DNA from: UBA5704 sp036264355
GTDB taxonomy: Bacteria > Acidobacteriota > Thermoanaerobaculia > Multivoradales > UBA5704
Assembly (NCBI GenBank): GCA_036264355.1
Contig: DATARD010000161.1
Coordinates: forward strand, 1 to 19,497
Direction of reading: 5' to 3'
DNA: 19,497 nucleotides
A program made the position numbers and the translations under genes. Below are positions 9,160 to 17,193 of the stretch, piece by piece. The notes under the pieces are model-generated. The model was given only the letters and a program-made list of their open reading frames with translations, was not told the DNA's origin and did not search any database. The first letter of the stretch is position 1; every line of letters starts with the position of its first letter.

Positions 9160-11106
9160 ATGACGATCCAGAGAGTGATTCGCTTGCGCCGGAGAGGCGT
9201 TCTCTTGGCGGCGGCCTGCCTGCTCGCCGTGTTGCCGCTCGCGGCCCAGACCCAGGCTCCGCCGCAGACATCTGACACCTGGTACGTGCTGACCATGGGC
9301 GGTCAGGCGGTGGGCTCGCTCCACGAGCAGGTGACGGCCGGCGCGGATGCCGCGAACACCGTGCAGGTCAGCAGCAAGGCCCACATCGCCCTCAACCGGA
9401 TGGGCAGCAAGGTCGAGATGGAGATGGGCGAGGTGAGCCGGGAGGCGCCGGACGGCCGCCTGCTGGGGCTCGACACCGAGCTCAAGGCCTCGTCGCAGAC
9501 GATGGCGACGAAGGTCACGATCGAGAACGGCCAGGCGCGGGTCCGCGAGACGGCCGGCGACCGCAGCTTCGAGCATCTGGTGCCGTTCACAGGCGAGCTG
9601 CTCGGCGAGGAGGGGATCCGCAGACTGTCCGCCGCGCGCCTCGCCAAGCCGGGGGATTCGATCGAGGTGCAGACCTGGGCCGCCGAGCTGGGGGGCGTGC
9701 GCAAGGTGACGCGCACGGTCGTCGGGGACGAGGCGGTGACGGTGGATGGAGCGCCGATCCACACGGTGCACGTGGAAGAGGTCACCGAGGGGAACCCGGC
9801 GAAACGGCAGCTTTGGCTGGACTCTGACGGTCACCTCGTGCAGTCGTCCGATCCGGGGCCGTTCGGCGAGATGCGGAGCTTGCGCGCCACCGAGGCTGCG
9901 GCGCGGCGGACCGATGCCGGCGGCGAGCTGCCGGCGGAGGCGTATGCCGGCACGCTCATCCACACGCCGGTGCGCATTCCGCACCCGCGCCGCGTGGAGC
10001 GGCTGGTGCTGCGCCTGCGCCACCGGGAGCCGAGCCTGGGTTGGCCCGCGTTCGACGGTCCGGAACAGAAGGTCGCGGACAAGACCGCGGAGGCGTTGAC
10101 CCTGGAGATCACGCGGCCGAAGCCGGAGAGCGGTCAATCGTTCCCGGTCGCGGTGACGGATGACAACCGGGCTTATCTGGAGCCGAGCGCCTATGTGCAG
10201 TCCGACGATCCGGAGATCCGCGCCGCGGCGCAGTCCGTGGTGGAAGGGGAGAAGGACATGTATCTGGCCGGCCAGAAGCTGCAGCGCTGGGTGACCCGGA
10301 ACATGAATTTCGATCTCGGGATCGTCTTCGCGCCATCCACCGAAATCTTCAAGAGCCGCCGGGGGACGTGCGCCGGCTATGCGATGCTGCTCACCGCCAT
10401 GGCGCGCTCGGTCGGCATTCCGGCGCGCTATGTGCTTGGCTACGTCTACCTCGACGGCATGTTCGGCGGCCACGCGTGGGTCGAAATCAAAGTGGGGAAG
10501 GAGTGGATTCCCCTCGACGCCGCCGTGCCGTCGGATGCGCCGGCCGACGCGACCCATCTCGCCCTGCTGCGCACCTCGCTGGTCGACGGCCTTTCCGGCC
10601 TCGGCGCCGGTCCGGCGCTCCAGATGTTCGGGCATCTCGACATCGACGTCCTCTCCGTCACCGTCGCCGGCAAGCCCGCCTGGACCGTGCCGTCCGGAGC
10701 CCGTCTCTATACCCTCACCGGCGATCAATACCGCAACACGGGACTGGGGCTCGAGGTCACCAAACCGGCCGGTTTCCGTTTCAGCGGCCTCGACGACGTC
10801 TGGCCCGAGTCGCATCTGGTGGTGATGCAGGGTCCGAACGGCGAAACGGTCACTCTGTCCCGCGGCACCGTCTACCCCGGTGAAACGGCGGAAACCGTGG
10901 TCTGGAAGGATCTCAACGCCGAGGTTCCGGGAGGCCGCCACGGCACGGTCAAGGCGGCCGGGCGCTCCGCCTGGTCGACGGCCGGAGACGGCAAGGCGGC
11001 TCTCGCCTGGGGGGACGGCGAAGATCTGTGGATTCTCTCCGCGGCGGGGAAGGACGCGCCGGCCCTGTTGCGCCGGACCGCCGAGACGGTCAAGCTGCCC
11101 AACTGA
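9160..11106 (+). CDS. secreted transglutaminase-like cysteine protease-fold protein
   Basis: This 648-residue protein has an N-terminal signal (RRRGVLLAAACLLAVLPLAAQ). It has a large beta-rich N-terminal region (residues ~40-330) resembling the DUF3108-like or 'transglutaminase-associated' part. A transglutaminase core follows (about 355-460), with the triad Cys404 in RRGTCAGYAML, His438 in FGGHAWVEI and Asp453 in WIPLDAA. The remaining ~190 residues form a further beta-rich domain without a clear name. GAGGAGA (9146-9152) stands seven nt before the ATG. The 173-nt gap upstream (8987-9159) holds no gene and no promoter I can defend, but is the most likely place for one. The stop is only 12 nt before the sigma factor start, so it may head that operon. 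Bacterial members act as periplasmic or cell-surface proteases or amidases; the substrate is unknown. Confidence 0.85.
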   Translation: MTIQRVIRLRRRGVLLAAACLLAVLPLAAQTQAPPQTSDTWYVLTMGGQAVGSLHEQVTAGADAANTVQVSSKAHIALNRMGSKVEMEMGEVSREAPDGRLLGLDTELKASSQTMATKVTIENGQARVRETAGDRSFEHLVPFTGELLGEEGIRRLSAARLAKPGDSIEVQTWAAELGGVRKVTRTVVGDEAVTVDGAPIHTVHVEEVTEGNPAKRQLWLDSDGHLVQSSDPGPFGEMRSLRATEAAARRTDAGGELPAEAYAGTLIHTPVRIPHPRRVERLVLRLRHREPSLGWPAFDGPEQKVADKTAEALTLEITRPKPESGQSFPVAVTDDNRAYLEPSAYVQSDDPEIRAAAQSVVEGEKDMYLAGQKLQRWVTRNMNFDLGIVFAPSTEIFKSRRGTCAGYAMLLTAMARSVGIPARYVLGYVYLDGMFGGHAWVEIKVGKEWIPLDAAVPSDAPADATHLALLRTSLVDGLSGLGAGPALQMFGHLDIDVLSVTVAGKPAWTVPSGARLYTLTGDQYRNTGLGLEVTKPAGFRFSGLDDVWPESHLVVMQGPNGETVTLSRGTVYPGETAETVVWKDLNAEVPGGRHGTVKAAGRSAWSTAGDGKAALAWGDGEDLWILSAAGKDAPALLRRTAETVKLPN

Positions 11107-11118
11107 GAGAGAAAGGTC

Positions 11119-11688
11119 ATGGACGCGGTGGCGATCTTGCCGGTCGAAGGAATCTCTGAGCGGTTGGAGGGTCGATTGGAGGGTTTGGAGGCGCGCTACG
11201 AGCGTCTTCTGCGCGAGCACGGTCCGGCCCTCCGCCGCGCCACTGCCGGCTATGAATTCGATCCGGTGCGGCGGGAGGATCTGTTCCAGGACATCTGCCT
11301 GGCCATCTGGCAGGCGCTTCCGCGCTTCCGCGGCGACTCCTCGGAGCGTACCTTTCTCTTCCGCATCGCCCACAACCGCGGCCTCACCCACCGCGCGCGC
11401 CGCCGGCCCGCGCCGACCGCCGACCTCACCGAAGCCGAAGAGGTCGCCGATCCCGCGGCGACCCCCGAAGCCGCCGCGCACGACGGCCAACGGCGCGCCC
11501 GCCTGCGCGACGCCGTCCGCCGCCTCCCCTTGGAGCCGCAGCAGGTGCTCACCATGACCCTGGAAGGGCTCACCCCGCGCGACATCGCCGATGTGCTCGG
11601 CATCACCGAAAACAACGTCGCCGTCCGCCTGAGCCGCGCCCGCCGTCTGCTGCGCGACACGCTGGCCGCGGCAGGAGAAATCTCATGA
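11119..11688 (+). CDS. ECF-type RNA polymerase sigma factor
   Basis: The protein has 189 residues. Sigma region 2 spans about residues 25-95 (EDLFQDICLAIWQALPRFRG followed by TFLFRIAHNRGLTHRAR), and region 4 spans about 130-185 (LPLEPQQVLTMTLEGLTPRDIADVLGITENNVAVRLSRARRLLR) with the helix-turn-helix. The short linker and absence of regions 1 and 3 are typical of extracytoplasmic-function sigma factors. The ATG follows GAGAGAAAGG. The last codons overlap the next gene by four nt (ATGA), an arrangement usual for a sigma/anti-sigma pair. It probably directs transcription of its own operon, possibly the oxidoreductase and dehydratase genes after it; the promoter it reads cannot be named from this sequence. 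Confidence 0.92.
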   Translation: MDAVAILPVEGISERLEGRLEGLEARYERLLREHGPALRRATAGYEFDPVRREDLFQDICLAIWQALPRFRGDSSERTFLFRIAHNRGLTHRARRRPAPTADLTEAEEVADPAATPEAAAHDGQRRARLRDAVRRLPLEPQQVLTMTLEGLTPRDIADVLGITENNVAVRLSRARRLLRDTLAAAGEIS

Positions 11689-12281
11689 TCCAGGAAGACC
11701 ACGAGCTGAGCGCCTGGATGGACGACTGGCAGAGTGAAGAGCCGCGCTCCGCCACCGGTCCCGCCCTCGATGCCGCGGCGATTCTGCGCCAGGTGAAGCG
11801 GCGGAGCCTGGGCCTCAAGCTGCTCACCGCCGGAGAGCTTCTCCTCGCCGCCGGAGCCCTCCTCGGATTGACCCTTTTCGCACTCCGCCATCCCGACCCC
11901 ATGGACGTCGCCGTCATGGCCAGCTTCTGCCTCCTGACCCTGGCCGCCCTCGCTTTCGCACTCTGGAACCGCCGAGGTCTCTGGAAACCCGCCGCCGAAA
12001 CCACCGCCGCCTACCTCGCCCTCGCCCGCAACCGCGCCCGCCGCCGGCAGGAAGCCCTGCGCGTCTCCTGGGGTCTCCTCACCGCCGAGACCGTTCTCTT
12101 CATTCCCTGGATCTGGCATGCCCTGCACACGGATGGCAGACACCCGGGGTCGCTCAGCTATACACTCGCCTACGGCTATCTGGCGTTCGTCGTGGGCGCC
12201 ATGACGGCGCTGCTGGCGTGGTTGGAGCGGTGGACGCGGCGGGAGAGGGCGCGGCTCGATGCAGGAGGAGAATGCAAATGA
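11685..12281 (+). CDS. four-helix membrane protein, probable anti-sigma factor
   Basis: This 198-residue protein has a cytoplasmic N-terminus of about 43 residues (EDHELSAWMDDWQSEEP..., with an ILRQVKRRS stretch). Four hydrophobic segments follow, at about 45-67, 74-95, 127-147 and 160-182. Position and the 4-nt overlap with the sigma gene suggest it holds the sigma factor at the membrane. The N-terminal region lacks the His-x3-Cys-x2-Cys zinc anti-sigma motif, so it belongs to a different anti-sigma type, or is a membrane partner whose role only resembles one. It overlaps the next gene at ATGA (12278-12281), so the three are probably translated from one message. Confidence 0.75.
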   Translation: MIQEDHELSAWMDDWQSEEPRSATGPALDAAAILRQVKRRSLGLKLLTAGELLLAAGALLGLTLFALRHPDPMDVAVMASFCLLTLAALAFALWNRRGLWKPAAETTAAYLALARNRARRRQEALRVSWGLLTAETVLFIPWIWHALHTDGRHPGSLSYTLAYGYLAFVVGAMTALLAWLERWTRRERARLDAGGECK

Positions 12282-13759
12282 CAACGCGAGTGAGCTATCT
12301 GTCGCTGGTGAAGCTGGCGAAGAAAAACTGTTTTACCGTGACGTGTCCATGGGACGCTTCGTATCAGAAGGACATGACGATCTGGAACCGCAGGCTCCAG
12401 ACCGGGCCTGCGATGGTCGCTTTCTGCAAGAAGAAGGAAGATGTTCAGATCTGCGTGGGCTGGTGCAGAGACAACAACGACTTCCCGCTCAGGGTGCGCT
12501 CGGGTCGTCATCATCATGAAGGGATGAGCTGCGACTACGGGGTGCTGATCATCGATCTTTCGCTGATGAATACGATCCGCTACACGGACCGCGATCATGG
12601 CTGGATCCCGCCGGGAAAACAGCTTCAAAGCGTGTACAAGGAGCTGGAAGCCAGGGGGCAGATCATTCCCGGCGGCGGATGCGAGACGGTGTGCGTCGGG
12701 GGATTGACGCTGGGAGGAGGATGGGGAATGTCGGCACGGGCGCTGGGGCTGACCTGCGACAATATCCTGGAAGCGGAGATCGTGCTGGCGGACGGCTCAG
12801 TACGCACTGTGAACGCGAGCGATCCCACCGGTCTGTTCTGGGCCCTGCAGGGCGGAGGGGCAGGCAACTTCGGCATCGTGACGAATTTCCTGTTCAAGCT
12901 GACGAACGTGGCAAATAAAACGTCACTGTCGCAAACGTGGACAGGACCCAAGGCGAGGCTCGCGATGGTGGACTTCATGGAAGCCATCGCGAACAACTCG
13001 ATCCCCCGCTCGATGACGCTGGCGTGCAGACTCTTCCTGGATGACACGGGCCAGATCTCTTTCATGCTGACGATCCAATCGCTGGACACCCGGGCGCAGA
13101 CCGAGGAGGTCCTGCGCAAGCTGACCGGCAACCATCCGCCTGCTTCGTCCGCGGTGGCGGAGCAGACGTATACGGGGGGGAGCCAAGCGGTCCATGGAGA
13201 TGCGGGCCTGCATGATTTCGCCGACAGCAAGATGATGAGCGCCTCTTCTGCCAGGCCCGGCGACACGTGCCTGACGGGTCCTCTGCCGCACAAGGTCTCC
13301 TCGGCGTTCGTGAAGAACGATCAGGTGGTGCAGGCGGCGGAAGCCTGCTATGACTTCCTGCTCAAGAACAACAAGCCTTTCCCCAACGCAAACACCTATA
13401 TCAGCTTCCACAGCTTCGGAGGGGCCATCGCCGATAAGGCTCCGAAGGAGACAGCCTTCTTTTACCGGGACAGGATGCTCCTCTTGCAGTTCCAGGCATG
13501 GTGGAGCGATCCGGCGGATGACTCCACGGATCAGTACATCAACTGGATATGGGATGTGCGTACGACCTTGGCGTCGCGGGGCCTCACGGACGGCGGCTTC
13601 TTCAACTTCCAGGACGCTTCGATTGCTCCCGAAGCGGACAGGCATGCGCTGATGAAATACTATTACGGGGGCAACCTGGACAGGCTGATCGGTGTCAAGA
13701 TCCAATACGATCCGAAAAATATCTTCCAATCGGGGATGAGCATCCCAACCAAGAGATAG
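12278..13759 (+). CDS. FAD-linked oxidoreductase, berberine-bridge (BBE) type
   Basis: This 493-residue protein has an FAD-binding type 4 domain (about 40-215) and a C-terminal BBE segment (YYGGNLDRLIGVKIQYDPKNIF). Both residues that attach FAD covalently in this family seem present: His78 in RSGRHHHEGMS and Cys135 in PGGGCETVCVGG, followed by GGGWG. The usual RSGGH has Arg in place of the second Gly. Bicovalent members oxidise sugars, oligosaccharides or polyols with oxygen and make lactones and peroxide; the substrate here is unknown. The ATG at 12278 is chosen because GGAGGAG lies eight nt upstream; an ATG at 12272 is too close, and 12218 would extend into the previous gene. There is no signal peptide. 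Codon use looks less GC-biased than in its neighbours (AAT, ATA-type and AAA codons are more frequent), which hints at transfer. Confidence 0.88.
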   Translation: MTTRVSYLSLVKLAKKNCFTVTCPWDASYQKDMTIWNRRLQTGPAMVAFCKKKEDVQICVGWCRDNNDFPLRVRSGRHHHEGMSCDYGVLIIDLSLMNTIRYTDRDHGWIPPGKQLQSVYKELEARGQIIPGGGCETVCVGGLTLGGGWGMSARALGLTCDNILEAEIVLADGSVRTVNASDPTGLFWALQGGGAGNFGIVTNFLFKLTNVANKTSLSQTWTGPKARLAMVDFMEAIANNSIPRSMTLACRLFLDDTGQISFMLTIQSLDTRAQTEEVLRKLTGNHPPASSAVAEQTYTGGSQAVHGDAGLHDFADSKMMSASSARPGDTCLTGPLPHKVSSAFVKNDQVVQAAEACYDFLLKNNKPFPNANTYISFHSFGGAIADKAPKETAFFYRDRMLLLQFQAWWSDPADDSTDQYINWIWDVRTTLASRGLTDGGFFNFQDASIAPEADRHALMKYYYGGNLDRLIGVKIQYDPKNIFQSGMSIPTKR

Positions 13760-13771
13760 CGGGCGCGCCCA

Positions 13772-14899
13772 ATGCGCATCGTCGACATCCGGGAGAGGAC
13801 CGTTCCTTTGTCGCGCTACGCCGATCCGGCGATCGCACCGGGAGATCTGACCACCAGCGTGGTCGCGCTCGTCACGGACGTCCGCCGGGAGGGAGCGCCG
13901 GTCGTGGGCTACGGGTTCTCTTCGATCGGCCGCTTCGGCCAGGGCGGACTGATCCGCGAACGGTTTGCGCCGCGCCTTCTCGCCGCCGGGACGCTCGATC
14001 CGTTGCCCGCCTGGGACGCCATGATGGCGGGGGAGAAGCCCGGCGGCCACGGCGAGCGGTGTGTCGCGGTCGGAACGCTGGACATGGCGCTCTGGGACGC
14101 CGCCGCCAAGATCGCAGGACAGCCGCTCTACCGGTTCCTTGCGGACCGCACCGGCCGGGAAGGCGCCTCGACGGCGGTCCCGGTCTATGCGGCCGGCGGG
14201 TATCCCTATCCTGTCGACGACGTCGGACGTCTGACCGACGAAGTCCGGCGGTTCCTCGACGCCGGCTATACGCACGTCAAGATCAAGATCGGCGGGCGGC
14301 CGCTGAGCGAAGATCTGCGGCGGATCGAAGCCGTCCTGGCCCTCCTTCCCGGCGGCGGCCATCTCGCCGTGGACGCCATGAACCGCTACACGCTCGAATC
14401 CGGCGTCGAGGCGGCGCAGGCGTTGGCTCCCTACAAACTGCAATGGTTCGAGGACATCTGTGATCCGCTCGATTTCGAGACCCAGGCGCAGATTGCGCGC
14501 GCCTACGATCCACCGATCGCCGCGGGCGAAGCGCTCTTCTCGCTCGCCGATGCGCGGAACCTGATCCGCTACGGCGGTTTGCGGCCGGACCGGGATCTCC
14601 TGGTGTTCGATCCCGTCCATACTTATGGTCTGCCGGAGTACTTGCGGATCCTCGACCTGCTAGAGAGCCACGGCTGGCCGAGATCCGCCTGCCGGCCTCA
14701 CGGCGGCCATCTGTTCTGCCTCCACGTCGTCACCGTGCTCGGCTTGGGAGGGGCGGAATCGAATCCGCTCAGCTTCCAGCCGTTCGGCGGCTTCGCGGAT
14801 GACATCGTGATCGACGGTGGATATGCTCGCCCTCCGGAAGCTCCCGGAATCGGATTCGAGACGCGGGCTCCGCTCGCTCGTCTCTTCCGCTCCTTGTGA
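13772..14899 (+). CDS. enolase-superfamily dehydratase, D(-)-tartrate dehydratase-like
   Basis: This 375-residue protein has the enolase-superfamily N-terminal cap and a barrel with the mandelate-racemase-type catalytic set: Lys170 and Lys172 in HVKIKIGG, metal ligands Asp201, Glu227 and Glu253 (VDAM, FEDICDP, AGEALFS), and His310 in CRPHGGH. The spacing matches what I recall of the characterised D-tartrate dehydratase TarD (Lys184, Asp213, Glu239, Glu265, His322), with a constant offset of 12. Stretches such as GYGFSSIGRFGQGGLIRERF and EKPGGHGER are also typical of that family. The Asn usually found two residues after the first metal ligand is Met203 here, so the substrate may not be tartrate. 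It starts 12 nt after the oxidoreductase with a weak ribosome site, and the next gene follows after 8 nt. It probably acts on a sugar acid made by, or related to, the oxidoreductase product. Confidence 0.86.
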   Translation: MRIVDIRERTVPLSRYADPAIAPGDLTTSVVALVTDVRREGAPVVGYGFSSIGRFGQGGLIRERFAPRLLAAGTLDPLPAWDAMMAGEKPGGHGERCVAVGTLDMALWDAAAKIAGQPLYRFLADRTGREGASTAVPVYAAGGYPYPVDDVGRLTDEVRRFLDAGYTHVKIKIGGRPLSEDLRRIEAVLALLPGGGHLAVDAMNRYTLESGVEAAQALAPYKLQWFEDICDPLDFETQAQIARAYDPPIAAGEALFSLADARNLIRYGGLRPDRDLLVFDPVHTYGLPEYLRILDLLESHGWPRSACRPHGGHLFCLHVVTVLGLGGAESNPLSFQPFGGFADDIVIDGGYARPPEAPGIGFETRAPLARLFRSL

Positions 14900-14907
14900 G
14901 GTGATCG

Positions 14908-15915
14908 ATGAAACGTCTATCTACGCTGTTTCTGCTGACCTTCACCGGGCTCTCTTCGGTCGCGGCCGGGCAACCGGCCTTCCAGCCGCCCACCGTCTCC
15001 ACCTTCTCCATCGTGGCGATCGATCCGGCAAACGGCGACCTCGGGATCGCCGTGGCTTCGCGCTATTTCTCGGTCGGTTCGGTGGTGCCCTGGGCGATGG
15101 CCGGGGTGGGGGCCGTGGCCACGCAGGCGAACGTCAACGTCGGCTATGGGCCGCAGGCGATCGATCTCCTGCGGCAGGGGCTCACCGCGCAGCAGGTGCT
15201 CGCGAAGCTCCTCGCCGACGACACCTTCCCGGGCAAGGACGGCCGGCAGGTGGCCATCGTGGACGCGCACGGCAACATCGCCGTCTACACCGGGCCGAAG
15301 GCTCCCCACTGGGCGGGTGACCGGCAGGGCAAGACGTGGTCGGCGCAGGGCAACATCCTCGTCGGGCCGCAGGTGCCGGAAGCGATGGGCCGGGCGTTCG
15401 AAGCCACCCAGGGCGAGCTGGCGGAGAAGCTCTACGCCGCCTTGAAAGCGGGGGACGACGCGGGTGGCGACTCGCGCGGCCACCAGTCAGCTTCGATGCT
15501 GGTGGTCCGCAAGCAGGGCGGGCGCAATATCAACAACGACCGCTACGTCTACATCAACGCCGACGACAACCCACAGCCCCTGACGGAGCTGCGGCGGCTG
15601 CTCGATCTCAATCTGTCCTACCTGTATGACGGCGCCGCGGAACGCCTGCTCGACAAGGGCGACCTCCGCGGTGCCCGCGAGGCCGAGCGCACGGCGCTGC
15701 GATACTTGCCGGCCCGCTCGAGCCTCCACATGTCTCTCGGCTTCCTGGAGTATCTCAACGGCGACAAAGAAGCGGCGCTCCGGGAGCTGCGGGCCGCGCA
15801 GGCGGGTGATCCGGACTTCAAGAAGCAGCTCGAATCCAGGCTCGAAGGGACCCCGGAGCTCAAGGATCTGAAGGAGGACAAGGAGTTTCTCGCCAAGCTC
15901 CTCGGGCCGCGATGA
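14908..15915 (+). CDS. secreted DUF1028 (Ntn-hydrolase-like) protein with C-terminal TPR-like tail
   Basis: This 335-residue protein has a signal peptide (MKRLSTLFLLTFTGLSSVAAG). A DUF1028 domain runs from about residue 30 to 235, with the family hallmarks STFSIVAIDPANGDLGIAVAS, GVGAVATQANVN, RQVAIVDAHG, SAQGNILVG and GGDSRGHQSASMLVV. DUF1028 has an Ntn-hydrolase-like fold and is often called a putative amidase or gamma-glutamyltransferase-like protein; its reaction is not settled. The C-terminal ~100 residues look like helical TPR-type hairpins (DKGDLRGAREAERTALRYLP; LGFLEYLNGDKEAALRELRAAQ). GAGGTG stands four nt before the ATG, overlapping the stop of the dehydratase gene. The stop overlaps the start of the transporter (ATGA). 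Confidence 0.87.
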   Translation: MKRLSTLFLLTFTGLSSVAAGQPAFQPPTVSTFSIVAIDPANGDLGIAVASRYFSVGSVVPWAMAGVGAVATQANVNVGYGPQAIDLLRQGLTAQQVLAKLLADDTFPGKDGRQVAIVDAHGNIAVYTGPKAPHWAGDRQGKTWSAQGNILVGPQVPEAMGRAFEATQGELAEKLYAALKAGDDAGGDSRGHQSASMLVVRKQGGRNINNDRYVYINADDNPQPLTELRRLLDLNLSYLYDGAAERLLDKGDLRGAREAERTALRYLPARSSLHMSLGFLEYLNGDKEAALRELRAAQAGDPDFKKQLESRLEGTPELKDLKEDKEFLAKLLGPR

Positions 15916-17189
15916 CTTCCAGTGGCGGCGCCTTCATGCTGCGCGCTCTGCGCCAACGCAACTACCGGCTGTTCTTCACCGGTCAGACCGTGTCGCTCAT
16001 CGGCACCTGGATGACCCGCATCGCCACCAGTTGGCTGGTCTACCGGCTGACCCGTTCGGCGCTCCTTCTCGGTCTCGTCGGTTTCGCGGGGCAGATCCCC
16101 TCGTTCCTGCTGGCGCCCTTCGCGGGTGTGCTGGTGGACCGCTGGAACCGCCACCGGCTGCTGGTGGTCACCCAGATCCTGGCCATGCTCCAGTCGGCGG
16201 CGCTGGCGGCTCTCGCCCTGACGGGGATCATCAACATCTGGCACGTTCTCGCCTTGTGTCTCTTCCAGGTGGTGATCAACGCGTTCGACATGCCGGCGCG
16301 CCAGGCTTTCGTGGTCGAGATGGTCGAGAAGCGGGACGACCTGGGCAACGCCATCGCGCTCAACTCCACGATGGTCAACGCCGCCCGCCTGCTGGGACCG
16401 TCGCTCGGCGGCATCCTCATCGCCGCGGTCGGCGAGGGCTGGTGTTTCTTCACCGATGCGGTGAGCTATCTCGCGGTCATCGCCTCTCTCCTCCTGATGC
16501 GCCTGGCACAGCGGCCCCACCTGGTGCGCGAGCGGGCTCCGGTGTTGCGAGAGCTGCGGGAAGGCTGGGCCTACGTCGCCGGATCGCCGCCGATCCGCAG
16601 CATCCTGTTGCTGCTCGCCCTGGTGAGCCTGGTGGGGATGCCCTATACGGTGCTGATGCCGATCTTCGCCTCGGAGATTCTGCACGGCGGGCCGCACACG
16701 CTCGGCTTCCTGATGGGGGCGGTCGGCGTGGGCGCGCTCGCCGGCGCGGTGTTCCTCGCCAACCGCAGGACGGTCGTCGGTCTGGGGAAGGTGCTCCCCA
16801 TCGCGGCCGGCCTGTTCAGCATCGGTCTCATCGGGTTCTCGCTCTCCCGGGTGCTCTGGCTGTCGCTGATCCTCCTGCTGCTGACCGGCATCGGCTTCAT
16901 GGTCAACATGGCGGCGAGCAACACGCTGCTCCAGACCCTGGTCGACGACAGCAAGCGCGGCCGGGTGATGAGCTTCTACACCATGGCGATCGTGGGGATC
17001 ACGCCCTTCGGCAGCCTCCTGGCCGGCGCCCTGGCGCACCGCATCGGCACGCCTCACACCCTCCTCCTCGGGGGGATCGGATGTATCGCCGGCGCGCTGT
17101 GGTTCGTCACCCTGCTGCCGCGGCTGCGCGAGCGCGTGCGGCCGATCTATGTCCAGATGGGGCTCCTGCCTGATCTGGCGGAGACCTGA
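15912..17189 (+). CDS. MFS transporter, EntS/MFS_3-like exporter
   Basis: This 425-residue protein is strongly hydrophobic, with about 11-12 membrane helices. It carries the MFS loop 2-3 motif as GVLVDRWNRHRLLVV. A long conserved stretch after it (FDMPARQAFVVEMVEKRDDLGNAIALNS) is characteristic of the enterobactin-exporter-like branch. The family exports small molecules such as siderophores and drugs across the inner membrane by proton antiport. The ATG at 15912 overlaps the previous stop as ATGA and is preferred for coupling; an ATG at 15936 (MLRALRQRNY) is a fair alternative, since the family often starts close to that point. It ends the plus-strand operon and converges on the minus-strand gene with only 4 nt between. 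The cargo is unknown, and export of a product of the operon is inference. Confidence 0.9.
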   Translation: MTSSGGAFMLRALRQRNYRLFFTGQTVSLIGTWMTRIATSWLVYRLTRSALLLGLVGFAGQIPSFLLAPFAGVLVDRWNRHRLLVVTQILAMLQSAALAALALTGIINIWHVLALCLFQVVINAFDMPARQAFVVEMVEKRDDLGNAIALNSTMVNAARLLGPSLGGILIAAVGEGWCFFTDAVSYLAVIASLLLMRLAQRPHLVRERAPVLRELREGWAYVAGSPPIRSILLLLALVSLVGMPYTVLMPIFASEILHGGPHTLGFLMGAVGVGALAGAVFLANRRTVVGLGKVLPIAAGLFSIGLIGFSLSRVLWLSLILLLLTGIGFMVNMAASNTLLQTLVDDSKRGRVMSFYTMAIVGITPFGSLLAGALAHRIGTPHTLLLGGIGCIAGALWFVTLLPRLRERVRPIYVQMGLLPDLAET

Positions 17190-17193
17190 GACT

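Noticed and set aside
9028..11490. Very long minus-strand open frame (820 codons) opposite the transglutaminase and sigma genes
   Set aside because: The plus strand encodes clear catalytic motifs there. The minus frame is Arg/Gly/His-rich without domains, as expected from high-GC codon bias.
12923..14620. Long minus-strand frame opposite oxidoreductase and dehydratase
   Set aside because: It has no recognisable motif and covers two well-supported plus-strand genes. It is a shadow frame.
15618..17057. 479-codon minus-strand frame opposite DUF1028 and MFS genes
   Set aside because: The sequence is unusually rich in Gln/His/Asp and repeats no known fold. The opposite strand has clear transporter helices.
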